Source of the DNA: Foliamicus sp963666765
GTDB lineage: Bacteria; Pseudomonadota; Gammaproteobacteria; Steroidobacterales; Foliamicaceae
Assembly (NCBI GenBank): GCA_963666765.1
Contig: OY762933.1
Location: 2,480,001 to 2,544,000, forward strand
DNA length: 64,000 nucleotides
Reading direction: 5' to 3'
Shown here piece after piece: positions 55,027-63,888 of this stretch; position 1 is the stretch's first letter, and every line of letters starts with the position of its first letter. The position numbers and the translations under genes are program-made. The notes beneath the pieces were generated by a model. The model ran no database searches, had not been told where the DNA came from, and was given only the letters and a program-made list of their open reading frames with translations.

Positions 55027-55956
55027 GTGCATCGCCCGTTGCTGTTTCTGTTGACGTTGTTCAGTCTGACTGGCGGAGCGGCGGCTGCGGAGGGCGGTTC
55101 CCAAGCAGCATTTCGGGACTGCGACCGGTGCCCGGAAATGATCGTGGTGCGCGGCGGCGAGTTCGTCATGGGAGCGGAAGGCGGCGAGGAGGGCCGCCCG
55201 GAGGGCCCGCCCCGCACAGTGCGTGTCGAGCGGGACTTTGCAATGGGCAAATTTGAGGTAACGAACGCACAGTTCGAAGACTTTGTGTCCGCCACGGGCT
55301 ACGAAGTCACACCGGGCTGCCGGGGCAAATTCGACGGTGAGTGGCAGAACCATCCCGAAACGAATTGGGCCGATCTGCGGCTGGGACAGGTGTCGGAACC
55401 GGAACATCCCGTGGCCTGCGTAAGTTGGCTGGATGCGCGCGCCTATGTCGATTGGCTCGCCCGGATCAGTGGCCGGCCCTACCGGCTTCCCGCCGAAGCG
55501 GAATGGGAATATGCGGCCCGGGCAGGATCGCCCGGAGCATTCACCTGGGGAGAAGATTCCGGCCCGGCCTGCGGGTATGCCAACGTATATGACGCAAGCG
55601 CGGCCCCCGTGCATGATTTCGGTTGGCAGGCCGCGGATTGCGACGATGGTTATCCGACGCTTGCGCCGGTCGGCATGTTCAGGCCGAACGCCTTCGGCTT
55701 GCATGACGTGGCCGGCAATGTCTGGGAATGGGTGGAAGACTGCTACGTAGAGCCTTATACGGCCGAACTGCCGACGGACGGTTCAGCGATAGCCGTGCCG
55801 CCGGGCCAGTGCGAGCGGCGAAGCGTGCGCGGCGGCAGCTGGATTACCCGGCCGGACCGGCAGCGGCTGACATTCCGCGGCCGCGATCCGGAGGACATCC
55901 ACTACACCTTCTTCGGCCTCCGCGTCGCCCGCTCCCTCACTTCCCCGGAAAACTAG
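55027..55956 (+). CDS. Secreted SUMF1/FGE-sulfatase-domain protein, paralogue 3
   Basis: 309 residues from GTG 55027, with signal peptide RPLLFLLTLFSLTGGAAAAE. It again has the FRDCDRCPEM opening and an FGE-sulfatase domain (GEFVMGAEGGEEGRP, FEVTNAQFEDFV, RLPAEAEWEYAARAG, GNVWEWVEDCY, RSVRGGSWITR). RLTFRGRDPED replaces the catalytic cysteine region. Conserved cysteines elsewhere (CPEM, GCRGKF, PVACVSW, EDCY, GQCERR) could make disulfides in the periplasm. Repeat family 1 copy C follows its stop by 9 bases. Confidence 0.9.
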   Translation: MHRPLLFLLTLFSLTGGAAAAEGGSQAAFRDCDRCPEMIVVRGGEFVMGAEGGEEGRPEGPPRTVRVERDFAMGKFEVTNAQFEDFVSATGYEVTPGCRGKFDGEWQNHPETNWADLRLGQVSEPEHPVACVSWLDARAYVDWLARISGRPYRLPAEAEWEYAARAGSPGAFTWGEDSGPACGYANVYDASAAPVHDFGWQAADCDDGYPTLAPVGMFRPNAFGLHDVAGNVWEWVEDCYVEPYTAELPTDGSAIAVPPGQCERRSVRGGSWITRPDRQRLTFRGRDPEDIHYTFFGLRVARSLTSPEN

Positions 55957-55965
55957 AGCGCGTAT

Positions 55966-56058
55966 AGCAACACCCCTCTGCCGGGAGTGTCTGCGCCAGG
56001 GATGGCGCAGCCAAGCTCCAGGATGGATTTATGCGTCTCCCGGCAGAGGGGTGTTGCT
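55966..56058. repeat. Structured repeat family 1, copy C (22-bp perfect inverted repeat)
   Basis: Arms 55966-55987 and 56037-56058 are perfect complements over 22 bases. The 49-base interior has an inner CTGCGCC/GGCGCAG hairpin and then the family core AGCTCCA, GGATGGATTTATGCG. It lies between the convergent SUMF1-like and aldehyde dehydrogenase genes. Confidence 0.88.
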
Positions 56059-56105
56059 GTGCGCGCGCAGGGTTAGCGCCAGGCGTAGTGATTGAGAGGC
56101 TAGAT

Positions 56106-57545
56106 TCAGGCGGCCTGTTCGTAGCCGAGGACGGCTTTCGTTTCAAGGAATTCCTCCAGTCCCTCGCGACCGGATTCCCGGCCGTTGCCGGACTGCTTGT
56201 AGCCGCCGAAAGGGGCGCTGAAATCGCCAGAATTTCCGTTGAGACAGACCTGGCCCGCTCGCAGTTGCGCCGCGACCTTCCTCGCCTGTTCAAGGTCCTC
56301 GCCCCAGATGTAAGCTGCCAGGCCGTATTCCGTGTCGTTGGCGATCGCAATCGCCTCGTCCAGGTCGTCGTAGGGAATCACGCACAGCACTGGCCCGAAT
56401 ATCTCCTCGCGCGCGATCGTCATGTCGTTGCTCACGTTGCCGAAGACCGTCGGTCTGACGTAATAGCCTCGTTCCAGGCCGCCGGGCCTGCCCGGACCGC
56501 CCATCGCCAGCGTCGCGCCCTCCTCGATGCCCTTTCGGATGAGTCCCTGCACCTTGTTGAACTGGGTTTCGCTGACCAGCGGGCCCATGGTCGTGTCCTC
56601 GGACCCGGGATCGCCGATTCGCGCCCGTGATGCGGAGGCCACCGAGATTTCCACGGCCTTGTCGTGAAGATCGGCCGGGACCAGCAGCCGCGTAGGAGCG
56701 TTGCACGACTGCCCGGTGTTCATGCAGACATTGCGCATGCCGTTGATCACTCCCTTTTCCAGCGAGGCCTCATCCAGGATGAGATTGGGCGACTTTCCTC
56801 CCAGTTCCTGGCTGACGCGCTTGACCGTTCCGGCAGCGGTCGCGGCCACCGCGATTCCTCCCCGGGTGGAACCGGTGAACGAGACCATGTCGATGTCGGG
56901 ATGTCCGGCGATCGCCTGACCCACCCCGGGCCCGTCGCCATTGACCAGGTTGAAGACGCCCGCGGGTACGCCCGCGGCTTCCATGACTTCGGCAAAAACC
57001 ACCCCGCTGAAGGGCGCGATCTCGCTGGGCTTGAGCACCATGGTGCAACCGGCCGCCAGCGCCGGAAGGACCTTAAGCGTGATCTGGTTGATCGGCCAGT
57101 TCCACGGCGTAATGAATCCGCAGACCCCGATCGGCTCGCGGCGAATCATCGTGCCGCCGCGCCGCTCCTCGAACTCGAAGTTCTCCAGGAGCCGCCGAGC
57201 GGTCTTGGCGATGACCACGCCCATGGCGGCCTGCGCCTTTGTGGCCAGGCTCCTGGGCGCACCCATCTCCGCCCTAATTGCATCCGCCATGTCGTTGTAG
57301 CGGGACTTGTAGGCGGCGATGAACGAGTCGATCAGCTCGAGACGTTCCCGCTTGCCGGTCTGCGAATAGCCGGCAAAGGCCGTTCGCGCAGCTGCAACTG
57401 CCCGATCGACGTCCGCCGCGCCTCCCAGCGAAATTACCCCGCCGGGTTCCTCCGTGGCCGGGTTGATCACGGCCAGTTCGCGCGGCTCGACCGGGTCGAC
57501 CCACTCGCCGCCGATGAAAAACTTGCGGTACTCGTATTCGGCCAT
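56106..57545 (-). CDS. NAD(P)-dependent aldehyde dehydrogenase
   Basis: 479-residue soluble ALDH. ATG 57545 has AAAGGAGA 10 bases upstream. The catalytic Glu is in QELGGKSPNLI and the nucleophile Cys in NTGQSCNAPTRLL. FITPWNWPINQITLK and SFTGSTRGGIAV form the NAD-binding site. It ends with EEFLETKAVLGYEQ. The substrate is not clear; nearby Rieske and flavin oxygenases make an aldehyde from aromatic or aliphatic breakdown plausible. Confidence 0.94.
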   Translation of the reverse strand: MAEYEYRKFFIGGEWVDPVEPRELAVINPATEEPGGVISLGGAADVDRAVAAARTAFAGYSQTGKRERLELIDSFIAAYKSRYNDMADAIRAEMGAPRSLATKAQAAMGVVIAKTARRLLENFEFEERRGGTMIRREPIGVCGFITPWNWPINQITLKVLPALAAGCTMVLKPSEIAPFSGVVFAEVMEAAGVPAGVFNLVNGDGPGVGQAIAGHPDIDMVSFTGSTRGGIAVAATAAGTVKRVSQELGGKSPNLILDEASLEKGVINGMRNVCMNTGQSCNAPTRLLVPADLHDKAVEISVASASRARIGDPGSEDTTMGPLVSETQFNKVQGLIRKGIEEGATLAMGGPGRPGGLERGYYVRPTVFGNVSNDMTIAREEIFGPVLCVIPYDDLDEAIAIANDTEYGLAAYIWGEDLEQARKVAAQLRAGQVCLNGNSGDFSAPFGGYKQSGNGRESGREGLEEFLETKAVLGYEQAA

Positions 57546-57641
57546 TTCTGCCGCTCTCCTTTGGTAATGCGCCAGGCACGCGAGGATACACCGCCAGCAG
57601 CCCGCGGCGGAACCCCGCGTCGCGCCGAGACCGGGCAGGCG

Positions 57642-57712
57642 CGCGGCTGGCAAGGCGCGAGGAGCGCGCATATCGGGCATATGCAAGCGACGAGCAACGC
57701 AGTCCAGCCGCG
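57642..57712. repeat. Structured repeat family 2, copy 2
   Basis: Outer arms CGCGGCTGG (57642) and CCAGCCGCG (57704) are perfect complements. Inside are the conserved blocks CAAGGCGCGA and GAGCAACGCAG around a GCATAT/ATATGC hairpin. It is the opposite strand of copy 1 (13989-14050), with different outer and inner stems. Confidence 0.68.
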
Positions 57713-57811
57713 ATGCATGGCCGGTCGAACGCAGCGGGGCTTCCGCCGCGGGCTGCTGAGGGCCCCGTGCTATCCTGCCGCGCTACGCTCTATGCCGAGG
57801 CGCCGAAAGAA

Positions 57812-59230
57812 ATGCAAACCATGCTTGGCCGACTGACCCGTGTTGAGGGTTCGGTCCCGCTTTCGCTGCGCGCGGGCTGGGGCGTCGGCGCCCTGGGAGT
57901 GGCGCTGCTCTTCAACACCTACTCCGCCATCATCCTCTTCTACCTGACCAGGGTGGCCGGGGTCGCGGTCATAACGGCCGGGGCGCTCATGATGATCGCC
58001 AAGGCCTACGACCTTGTGACGGACCTGCCCATGGGCATCCTCAGCGACCGTACCAGGAGCCGCTTCGGGCGCCGCCGGCCCTGGCTGCTGGTGGGCGCCT
58101 TTGTGTGCGGCGGAGCATTCGTAATGCTGTTCAGCACACCGGCCGAGTGGGCGGATTTCGAAAAGGCGGCCTATGTACTGGGAGGCCTGCTGGTCTTCAA
58201 TACCGGTTACACGCTGTTCAACGTGCCGCATATAGCCATGCCCGCGGAAATGTCCACAAACTATGACGAGCGAACGGCCATCATGTCATTTCGCGCCGTG
58301 GCCATCATGATAGGAACCTTTACCGTAATTGGCGTTGGGCCCACCCTGGCGGCGCAATTCGGAGGCGGCAACGAAGGTTACGAAATTGTGGGCTGGATGT
58401 TCGGCGTCCTGGCGCTTGTGGCGATGATTGCCTGTTTCTTCGGAACGGCCGGGGCGCGCGCGACCGAGCACGTAACACCCCGCCAGAGTCCATGGGAGCA
58501 GATTCGCACGGCCGCATCCAACGTGCATTTCCTGAAGCTTGCAGGTTTCAAGCTGCTGACGCTGCTGGCCACTGGTGTGGCGGCAGGGAGTGTCCTGTTC
58601 TTTATCGTGGACATCCTGGGACATTCCCAGGATGTCATGCTGTGGTACGCGCTCGGCGGCAACCTGATCATGCCGCTGCTGGCCGCCCCGCTCTTCTGGG
58701 TGCCGTTCTCGCGCAAGGTGGGCAAGCACCGCGCCCTGATGCTGGCAACCTTCGGCTTCATGGTGGGAGCGCTCTGGTGGTTGTTCGTCCCCCCGGGCGA
58801 GCCCGTGTGGCTGCTGTTCGTAAGGGCCATGGTGCTTGCCTTCTTCGGTATGGGCAAACTGCTGCTGGGCATGTCGCTGCTTCCGGATGTTCAGGAGTAC
58901 GACTACCTTGCGACGGGCCTGCGGCGCGAGGGCGTGTTCGCCGGCGCATACAACATGGTGGAAAAGGCAGCCTTCATGGGGGCTCCCATGCTGATCAGTT
59001 TCATTCTCTGGCTGCTGGGCTACCAGTCGACCGTTGACACCGAAGCCATTCAGCAGGACCCCAGCGCGCTGACCGGGATTCGTATTTCCATTGCGGTCGT
59101 TCCTGCGGTCTGCAACCTGATTGCCGGCATCATTCTGTTGCGCTGGACCCTGACTCGGGAATACCTGGAGGAAATGCGCGCCAAGCGCGATTCCGCTCAC
59201 GCCGGGAGCGAAGGCGTCTCGCCCTCGTAA
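57812..59230 (+). CDS. GPH-type (MelB-like) MFS symporter
   Basis: 472-residue inner-membrane transporter with about 12 helices. The cation-site motif of the glycoside-pentoside-hexuronide group is clear: AKAYDLVTDLPMGILSDRT, then RSRFGRRRPWLLVGA in the first cytosolic loop. ATG 57812 (or 57821) starts the homologous part; the open frame upstream overlaps repeat family 2. The last codons (GSEGVSPS) are made by a 29-base repeat also found at 17853, so the tail was altered by repeat insertion. Substrate unknown. Confidence 0.88.
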   Translation: MQTMLGRLTRVEGSVPLSLRAGWGVGALGVALLFNTYSAIILFYLTRVAGVAVITAGALMMIAKAYDLVTDLPMGILSDRTRSRFGRRRPWLLVGAFVCGGAFVMLFSTPAEWADFEKAAYVLGGLLVFNTGYTLFNVPHIAMPAEMSTNYDERTAIMSFRAVAIMIGTFTVIGVGPTLAAQFGGGNEGYEIVGWMFGVLALVAMIACFFGTAGARATEHVTPRQSPWEQIRTAASNVHFLKLAGFKLLTLLATGVAAGSVLFFIVDILGHSQDVMLWYALGGNLIMPLLAAPLFWVPFSRKVGKHRALMLATFGFMVGALWWLFVPPGEPVWLLFVRAMVLAFFGMGKLLLGMSLLPDVQEYDYLATGLRREGVFAGAYNMVEKAAFMGAPMLISFILWLLGYQSTVDTEAIQQDPSALTGIRISIAVVPAVCNLIAGIILLRWTLTREYLEEMRAKRDSAHAGSEGVSPS

Positions 59231-59276
59231 CAGCACTCAATTGAGTGGGGGCGGGCGCCGTGAGGGCAACGCCCTC
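59202..59276. repeat. 29-base repeat unit plus small palindromes at the symporter 3' end
   Basis: 59202-59230 matches the reverse complement of 17853-17881 at 26 of 29 positions and supplies the last codons and stop of the symporter. It is followed by a 14-base palindrome CACTCAATTGAGTG (59234) and a GAGGGC/GCCCTC hairpin (59262-59276). They lie between convergent genes and may help termination. Confidence 0.55.
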
Positions 59277-59306
59277 GCGTCCAGGCGGACGCGTACTCTC
59301 CCTGGC

Positions 59307-60452
59307 TCAGGCGGCTTGGCCGCTCTCCACGGCGCGCGCCGGAGTTGCCGGAAGCAGCGGTATCGGGTCGATCACCCAGCCTTTTTTCCTGCGCCGGGCG
59401 GGACTGGGGATGGCGAACGCGGTGTGCTCGCCGGCCTTGCGTACCTTTTCCATATCGATGCGCCAACCTCGCGCCTCCCATCCCATGAGCCATTGACGGT
59501 AGCGGCCCACGGCGTAGTCCGATGGAGTGAGCAAATCCCTGGCGCTGGTTTGTGGCGCGGTCTTCGGATGCAGGGTAAGCAGGATGTCCCGGTCCTGAAA
59601 AGCCACGTACTGATTCCGCTCCATCATGGTTTCGTCGTGGATTTCCTCAAGCATGAAGTTGCGCATGTTGATCATGTACAAGCCGGTGCGGGTCTCCTCA
59701 ATCGGCAGGCGATACAGATACTGGTAGATCTTCATCACGGGGGTGGGGTTGATGTGGGTCCACACGGAAGCCGGCCCGTGATGTCCCGTCCCGACTGTGA
59801 TGGTGTGGTTTTCGTCCCTTTTCGAGGTTTCCCGCATCCTCCTTTCGGCGAGCGGTGGTGCGTAGACCTCGTTATAGAACCCCGTGCCCCACTCTGATTC
59901 CCTGATGTCCAGTTCGCTTACCTTGTAGTTGGGGTCCTCGCCCTTCATCCCGTGGGTGTCGTGGACAAATTCGTTGTGCGCAGGATCGATGCCGTTTTCC
60001 ACCGCGCGCTTGAAGTCGACTTCCCATTCGAAGTACTGGCAGGTAGACCGCCATCCCTCTTCTCCCCATTCGGGAATCTCGAGGATCGGCGAGCGTTCGG
60101 ACTCGTCGAGGTCGCCCAGGAAACAGAACACCAGGCCGTAGCGCTCTGTGACCGGGTAGGAATCCACTCTCGCCCGTCCGGGCGGCTTTTCTTTCATACC
60201 GATAGACGGAACGCGCACGCATTGCCCGTCGCCATTGAAGCGCCAGCCGTGGTATGGACACTGCACGCAACTGTCGGCGACCAGTCCGTCGCCCAGGGAA
60301 CCGCCCCGGTGGCAACAGGTATTGCTCAGGCAGTGCGCACGGCCTTTCTCATCGCGCCACAGCACGAAGTCCTGACCCAGCATGCGTCTTTTCAGCGGTT
60401 GGTCTTCGAGTTTCTCCGACTCTACCGCGGGATACCAGAAGTTGATGAACAT
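59307..60452 (-). CDS. Rieske non-heme iron oxygenase, large subunit (copy 1)
   Basis: 381-residue aromatic-ring-hydroxylating-type oxygenase. The Rieske [2Fe-2S] ligands are CCHRGG (CxH) and CPYHGW (CxxH). The mononuclear iron site is in IDPAHNEFVHDTHG (bridging Asp, two His), with a further acid later. No reductase or ferredoxin gene is near, so electron supply must come from elsewhere. It is a close paralogue of the next gene upstream (60556-61701), and both follow a flavin monooxygenase gene. Substrate unknown. Confidence 0.93.
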   Translation of the reverse strand: MFINFWYPAVESEKLEDQPLKRRMLGQDFVLWRDEKGRAHCLSNTCCHRGGSLGDGLVADSCVQCPYHGWRFNGDGQCVRVPSIGMKEKPPGRARVDSYPVTERYGLVFCFLGDLDESERSPILEIPEWGEEGWRSTCQYFEWEVDFKRAVENGIDPAHNEFVHDTHGMKGEDPNYKVSELDIRESEWGTGFYNEVYAPPLAERRMRETSKRDENHTITVGTGHHGPASVWTHINPTPVMKIYQYLYRLPIEETRTGLYMINMRNFMLEEIHDETMMERNQYVAFQDRDILLTLHPKTAPQTSARDLLTPSDYAVGRYRQWLMGWEARGWRIDMEKVRKAGEHTAFAIPSPARRRKKGWVIDPIPLLPATPARAVESGQAA

Positions 60453-60525
60453 GGCGGTATTCCTGGTTTACGGCAGCCGGCGCATCGCGCTCCGCGAACG
60501 CCGGCATGCACCTGGGGTCTGGTGG

Positions 60526-60544
60526 CGAGGGCATCCTGCCCTCG
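60526..60544. repeat. Small perfect hairpin between the two Rieske genes
   Basis: CGAGGGC and GCCCTCG pair around an ATCCT loop. The same GGGCATCCTGCCC occurs inside repeat family 1 copy A. A GCCGGCG/CGCCGGC pair lies just upstream. No T-run. Confidence 0.5.
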
Positions 60545-60555
60545 TTGTAACGGGT

Positions 60556-61701
60556 TCAGGCGGCCTGGTCGGCTTCCACGGCCCGCGCCGGAGTGGCCGG
60601 CAGCAGCGGGATCGGGTCGATCACCCAGCCCTTCTTCCTGCGCCGTTGGGGGCTCGGTATGGCGAACGCCGTATGCCGTTCCTGCTCGCGCACCTTGTCC
60701 AGATCAATGCGCCAGCCGCGCGCTTCCCATTCCTTCAGCCGTTCCCGGTAGCGCCCGATGGGGTAGTCCGAGGGAGTGAACAGTTCCTTGGTATTGACCC
60801 GCGGCGTGATCTTCGGATGCAGTTCATAGAGCACGTCCCGGTCCTGGCTCGCCACATACTGGTTGCGTTCCATCATGGTTTCGTCATAGATGTCTTCCAG
60901 CATGAAGTTGCGCATGTTGACCAAAAACAGCCGCGTGTTTTCCTCGTCGACCGGCGCTTCGTACAGGTACTGGTAGATGTGCATGTCCGGCGTGGGATTG
61001 ATGAAGGTCCACACGGAAGCCGGTCCGTGATGGCCGGTGCCCACCCTGATGGTGCGGTTCTTGGTCTCCCCGGACGCCTCGCGCATTTTTTTCTCGGCCA
61101 GCGGCGGCGCGAACACCCTGTTGAAGAACCCCGTGCCCCAGTCGGTCTCGCGCATGTCCAGCTCGCGGACCCTGTAGTTCTCGTTCATGCCCTTCATTCC
61201 ATGGGTGGGGTGCACGAACTCGTTATGCCCCGGGTCGATGCCGTTTTCGATTGAGCGCTTGTAATTGAACTTCCATTCGAGCACCTGGCAGGTGGAGGAC
61301 CAGCCCTCCTGGCCCCACTCATTGATCTCCAGGATCGGCGGCCGTTCCGACTCGTCGAGGTCGCCCAGAAAACAGAAAACCAGCCCGTAGCGTTCCATGA
61401 CCGGATAGGAGTCCACCCGCGCCCGCCCTGGCGGCTTGGCCTTCATGCCGATGGAGGGCACGCGCACGCATTGCCCGTCGCCATTGAAGCGCCAGCCGTG
61501 GTATGGACATTGCACGCAACTGTCTGCTACCAGGCCGTCGCCCAGGGAACCGCCACGGTGGCAGCAGGTATTACTGAGGCAATGGGCCTGACCGTCCTCG
61601 TCGCGCCACAGCACGAAATCCTGACCCAGCATGCGTTGCTTTAGCGGCTTGTCTTCGAGTTTCTCCGACTCGACCGCGGGATACCAGAAGTTGATGAACA
61701 T
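60556..61701 (-). CDS. Rieske non-heme iron oxygenase, large subunit (copy 2)
   Basis: 381 residues, same length and layout as the copy at 59307. Rieske ligands CCHRGG and CPYHGW, iron site IDPGHNEFVHPTHG. The first 75 or so residues are almost identical to copy 1; the C-terminal substrate domain differs more (for example MNENYRVRELDMRETD against EDPNYKVSELDIRESE). This suggests a tandem duplication followed by change of specificity. It is 31 bases downstream of the flavin monooxygenase gene. Confidence 0.93.
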   Translation of the reverse strand: MFINFWYPAVESEKLEDKPLKQRMLGQDFVLWRDEDGQAHCLSNTCCHRGGSLGDGLVADSCVQCPYHGWRFNGDGQCVRVPSIGMKAKPPGRARVDSYPVMERYGLVFCFLGDLDESERPPILEINEWGQEGWSSTCQVLEWKFNYKRSIENGIDPGHNEFVHPTHGMKGMNENYRVRELDMRETDWGTGFFNRVFAPPLAEKKMREASGETKNRTIRVGTGHHGPASVWTFINPTPDMHIYQYLYEAPVDEENTRLFLVNMRNFMLEDIYDETMMERNQYVASQDRDVLYELHPKITPRVNTKELFTPSDYPIGRYRERLKEWEARGWRIDLDKVREQERHTAFAIPSPQRRRKKGWVIDPIPLLPATPARAVEADQAA

Positions 61702-61732
61702 GGCTTTGCTCCTGGATTACAGAGCAAATAGT

Positions 61733-62902
61733 TTATACCGGAACCTGCCAGGCATCGTAGTGGAACAGGCCCAGCGATTCTTCATTGCGATTATTGCGCT
61801 CGGCAAAGCGGTCCGTGTCCGGGGCAAAGAACCGGTGAATGATTTCCGCGGACTCCAGCATCACCAGCGTGGTGCGCTCCACACGGGCGGCCTCGTAGCG
61901 CTGAAACGCTTCGGCAACACTGCCGGATTCCGCCATGCATCGGGCCAGCACGACTCCGTCTTCAATCGCCATTACCGCACCCTGCCCCATGAAGGGCAGG
62001 GTGGGATGCGCAGCGTCCCCCAACAGCGAAATCCGCCCCACGCTCCAGCTTTCCAGCGGCCGCCGGGAAAACAGGCCCCACTTGTAGCAGAGTTCAGGCG
62101 GAGTGGCTCCAATGATTGCCCGCACCAGGTCGTGGAATTCCGAAAACTCGTCCAGCACTTCCCGTACCGTCGATCGTTGCGACCAGCTCTCCACCTGCCA
62201 GTCGTCCCGTTCCACGAAGGCGACGTAGTTCACCGTTTCGCCGCCACGGATCAGGTAGCGCACGAATAGATGCCCCGGTCCGATATAAGTGCCTGAGGGA
62301 GGGTCCACCGCTTCGGCCGGCACCTTGGCGGCGGGCGCCAGACCCCGCCAGGCGACGTAACGGGTGAACTTCGGCAATTCCTGCTCGTGCATCTGCGAGC
62401 GAACGGGCGATTTCACGCCGTCGCAGCCGACCAGGGCCCGGCCGGAAGCGCTGTTGCCGTTGGTGAACCAGGCGGTGACGCCCCCGGAATGCTGGGTAAA
62501 ACGCTCGAATTCGTGGCCCAGGGCAATGCAATCGGGATCGTTCGCCCGCACGGCGTCGGCAAGCATGTCGTGCAGGTCCGCCCTGTGGATCTGGCAGTAC
62601 GGCGCGCCGTACTGCTGAAGCGTCAATTCGCCGCGCTCCCGCCGCACCAGAATGCGGCCCGTCCGATAATGGTGCACTGCCTGGTACGAGGGAGGGTCCG
62701 CCAGCTCCTCCAGTTCCCTCTCAAGGCCCAGGCCCATCAGCGCCTTCGAGCCGTTCGGGCTCAGCGTAAGCCCCGCTCCGACCTCGCCCAGTTCCGGCGC
62801 CTGCTCATACACTTTTACGGCGACGCCGGCGCGCTGCAGCCCCAGCGCGCAACTCAGGCCGCCGATCCCGGCGCCGATCAACATGACAGGCTGCTCACTC
62901 AT
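61733..62902 (-). CDS. FAD-dependent aromatic monooxygenase (salicylate/3-hydroxybenzoate hydroxylase type)
   Basis: 389-residue class A flavin monooxygenase. FAD motif IGAGIGGLSCALGLQRAG, the middle DG-type motif ALVGCDGVKSPVR, and the second FAD motif GDAAHPTLPFMGQGAVMAIE. It is closest in form to salicylate 1-hydroxylase and 3-hydroxybenzoate 6-hydroxylase. First gene of a minus-strand set with the two Rieske oxygenases, so an aromatic acid pathway is likely (inference). Confidence 0.92.
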   Translation of the reverse strand: MSEQPVMLIGAGIGGLSCALGLQRAGVAVKVYEQAPELGEVGAGLTLSPNGSKALMGLGLERELEELADPPSYQAVHHYRTGRILVRRERGELTLQQYGAPYCQIHRADLHDMLADAVRANDPDCIALGHEFERFTQHSGGVTAWFTNGNSASGRALVGCDGVKSPVRSQMHEQELPKFTRYVAWRGLAPAAKVPAEAVDPPSGTYIGPGHLFVRYLIRGGETVNYVAFVERDDWQVESWSQRSTVREVLDEFSEFHDLVRAIIGATPPELCYKWGLFSRRPLESWSVGRISLLGDAAHPTLPFMGQGAVMAIEDGVVLARCMAESGSVAEAFQRYEAARVERTTLVMLESAEIIHRFFAPDTDRFAERNNRNEESLGLFHYDAWQVPV

Positions 62903-63001
62903 CCGGCGGAATTGTATGCCCCTATCGATGTTTAGCGATGTTCATGAGCCGCATTGCTCGCCGGATACAATGCGTGGCCTGATGTTCTGCGGGAATTACC
63001 T

Positions 63002-63796
63002 ATGCGCAACGCCACAATCGCTGCCGGCCTGCTGGCCTCGTTCGTACTGATGTCCGCCGCGCAGGCGCAAACAGTGCTCATTACCGGTTCCAACAGTGGT
63101 ATCGGACTGGAATTCGCCAGGCAATACGCGGACCGGGGATGGACCGTGATCGCCACCCACCGGCGCGACATGACGCCCGATACCCTGGCGGCGCTTGAAG
63201 AGCAGTACCCCGACGTTCGCGTCGAGAAGCTGGACGTGACCGACCACGCCGGTATCGACGCGCTGGCGGAAAAGCTGGCCGGCATGCCGATCGACGTGCT
63301 CATCAACAACGCCGGCATCACCGGCGATTTCACCAAGCCGAGGCCGCAGACCCTGGGCACGCTGGACTATGACATGGCGGTGCACTTTTTCCGCACCAAC
63401 GCTTTGGGTGCGCTAAAGGTGAGCGAGGCCTTCATGGACAATGTGGAGGCCAGCGACCAGAAGAAGATCGTGGCCGTCAGTTCGCTGGCCGGCTCCTTTG
63501 GCGGTGACTCCGGCGGCAAGGGCGGAATCTACTGGTACCGCACCAGCAAGGCCGCACTGAACATGATGATGGTTGGGGTCGCCGCCGATTCGAAACGCAA
63601 GGGTATTACCGTCGCGCTGCTGTCGCCCGGACAGGTAAAGGTGGAAAAGGTCGCCGAAATGGTGGAGCGGGCGGGAATCAAGGGCTTTATCGAGCCGTCC
63701 GAGAGCATTAGCGGCATGATCGAGGTGATCGAGAACCTTGCGCCGGAGGATTCCGGCACATTCATCCGCTACAACGGCGAGCGCCAGCCCTTTTAG
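63002..63796 (+). CDS. Short-chain dehydrogenase/reductase with N-terminal signal-like sequence
   Basis: 264-residue SDR. The Rossmann motif is TGSNSGIGLEFARQYA (classical SDR pattern TGxxxGIG), NNAG follows in VLINNAGITGD, and the catalytic Ser and YxxxK are in VAVSSLAGS and WYRTSKAALN. ATG 63002 puts a hydrophobic stretch (AAGLLASFVLMSAAQAQ) before the Rossmann fold, which looks like a Sec signal. Most SDRs are cytosolic, so either export is real or the segment is a membrane anchor or a mis-set start. Divergent from the flavin monooxygenase gene. Confidence 0.88.
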   Translation: MRNATIAAGLLASFVLMSAAQAQTVLITGSNSGIGLEFARQYADRGWTVIATHRRDMTPDTLAALEEQYPDVRVEKLDVTDHAGIDALAEKLAGMPIDVLINNAGITGDFTKPRPQTLGTLDYDMAVHFFRTNALGALKVSEAFMDNVEASDQKKIVAVSSLAGSFGGDSGGKGGIYWYRTSKAALNMMMVGVAADSKRKGITVALLSPGQVKVEKVAEMVERAGIKGFIEPSESISGMIEVIENLAPEDSGTFIRYNGERQPF

Positions 63797-63888
63797 GCCG
63801 TATTCGCATCTCGATTTCTGATGTTGCCAAAACCCGCGGAAGTGTCCTCGTCGGTGGTGAGCGAGGGCGCTCAGTCCGGCACGGCCCG

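Noticed and set aside
53033..55956. Formylglycine-generating (sulfatase-maturing) enzymes
   Set aside because: The cysteine pair needed for that chemistry is missing in all three, and no sulfatase gene is in the window.
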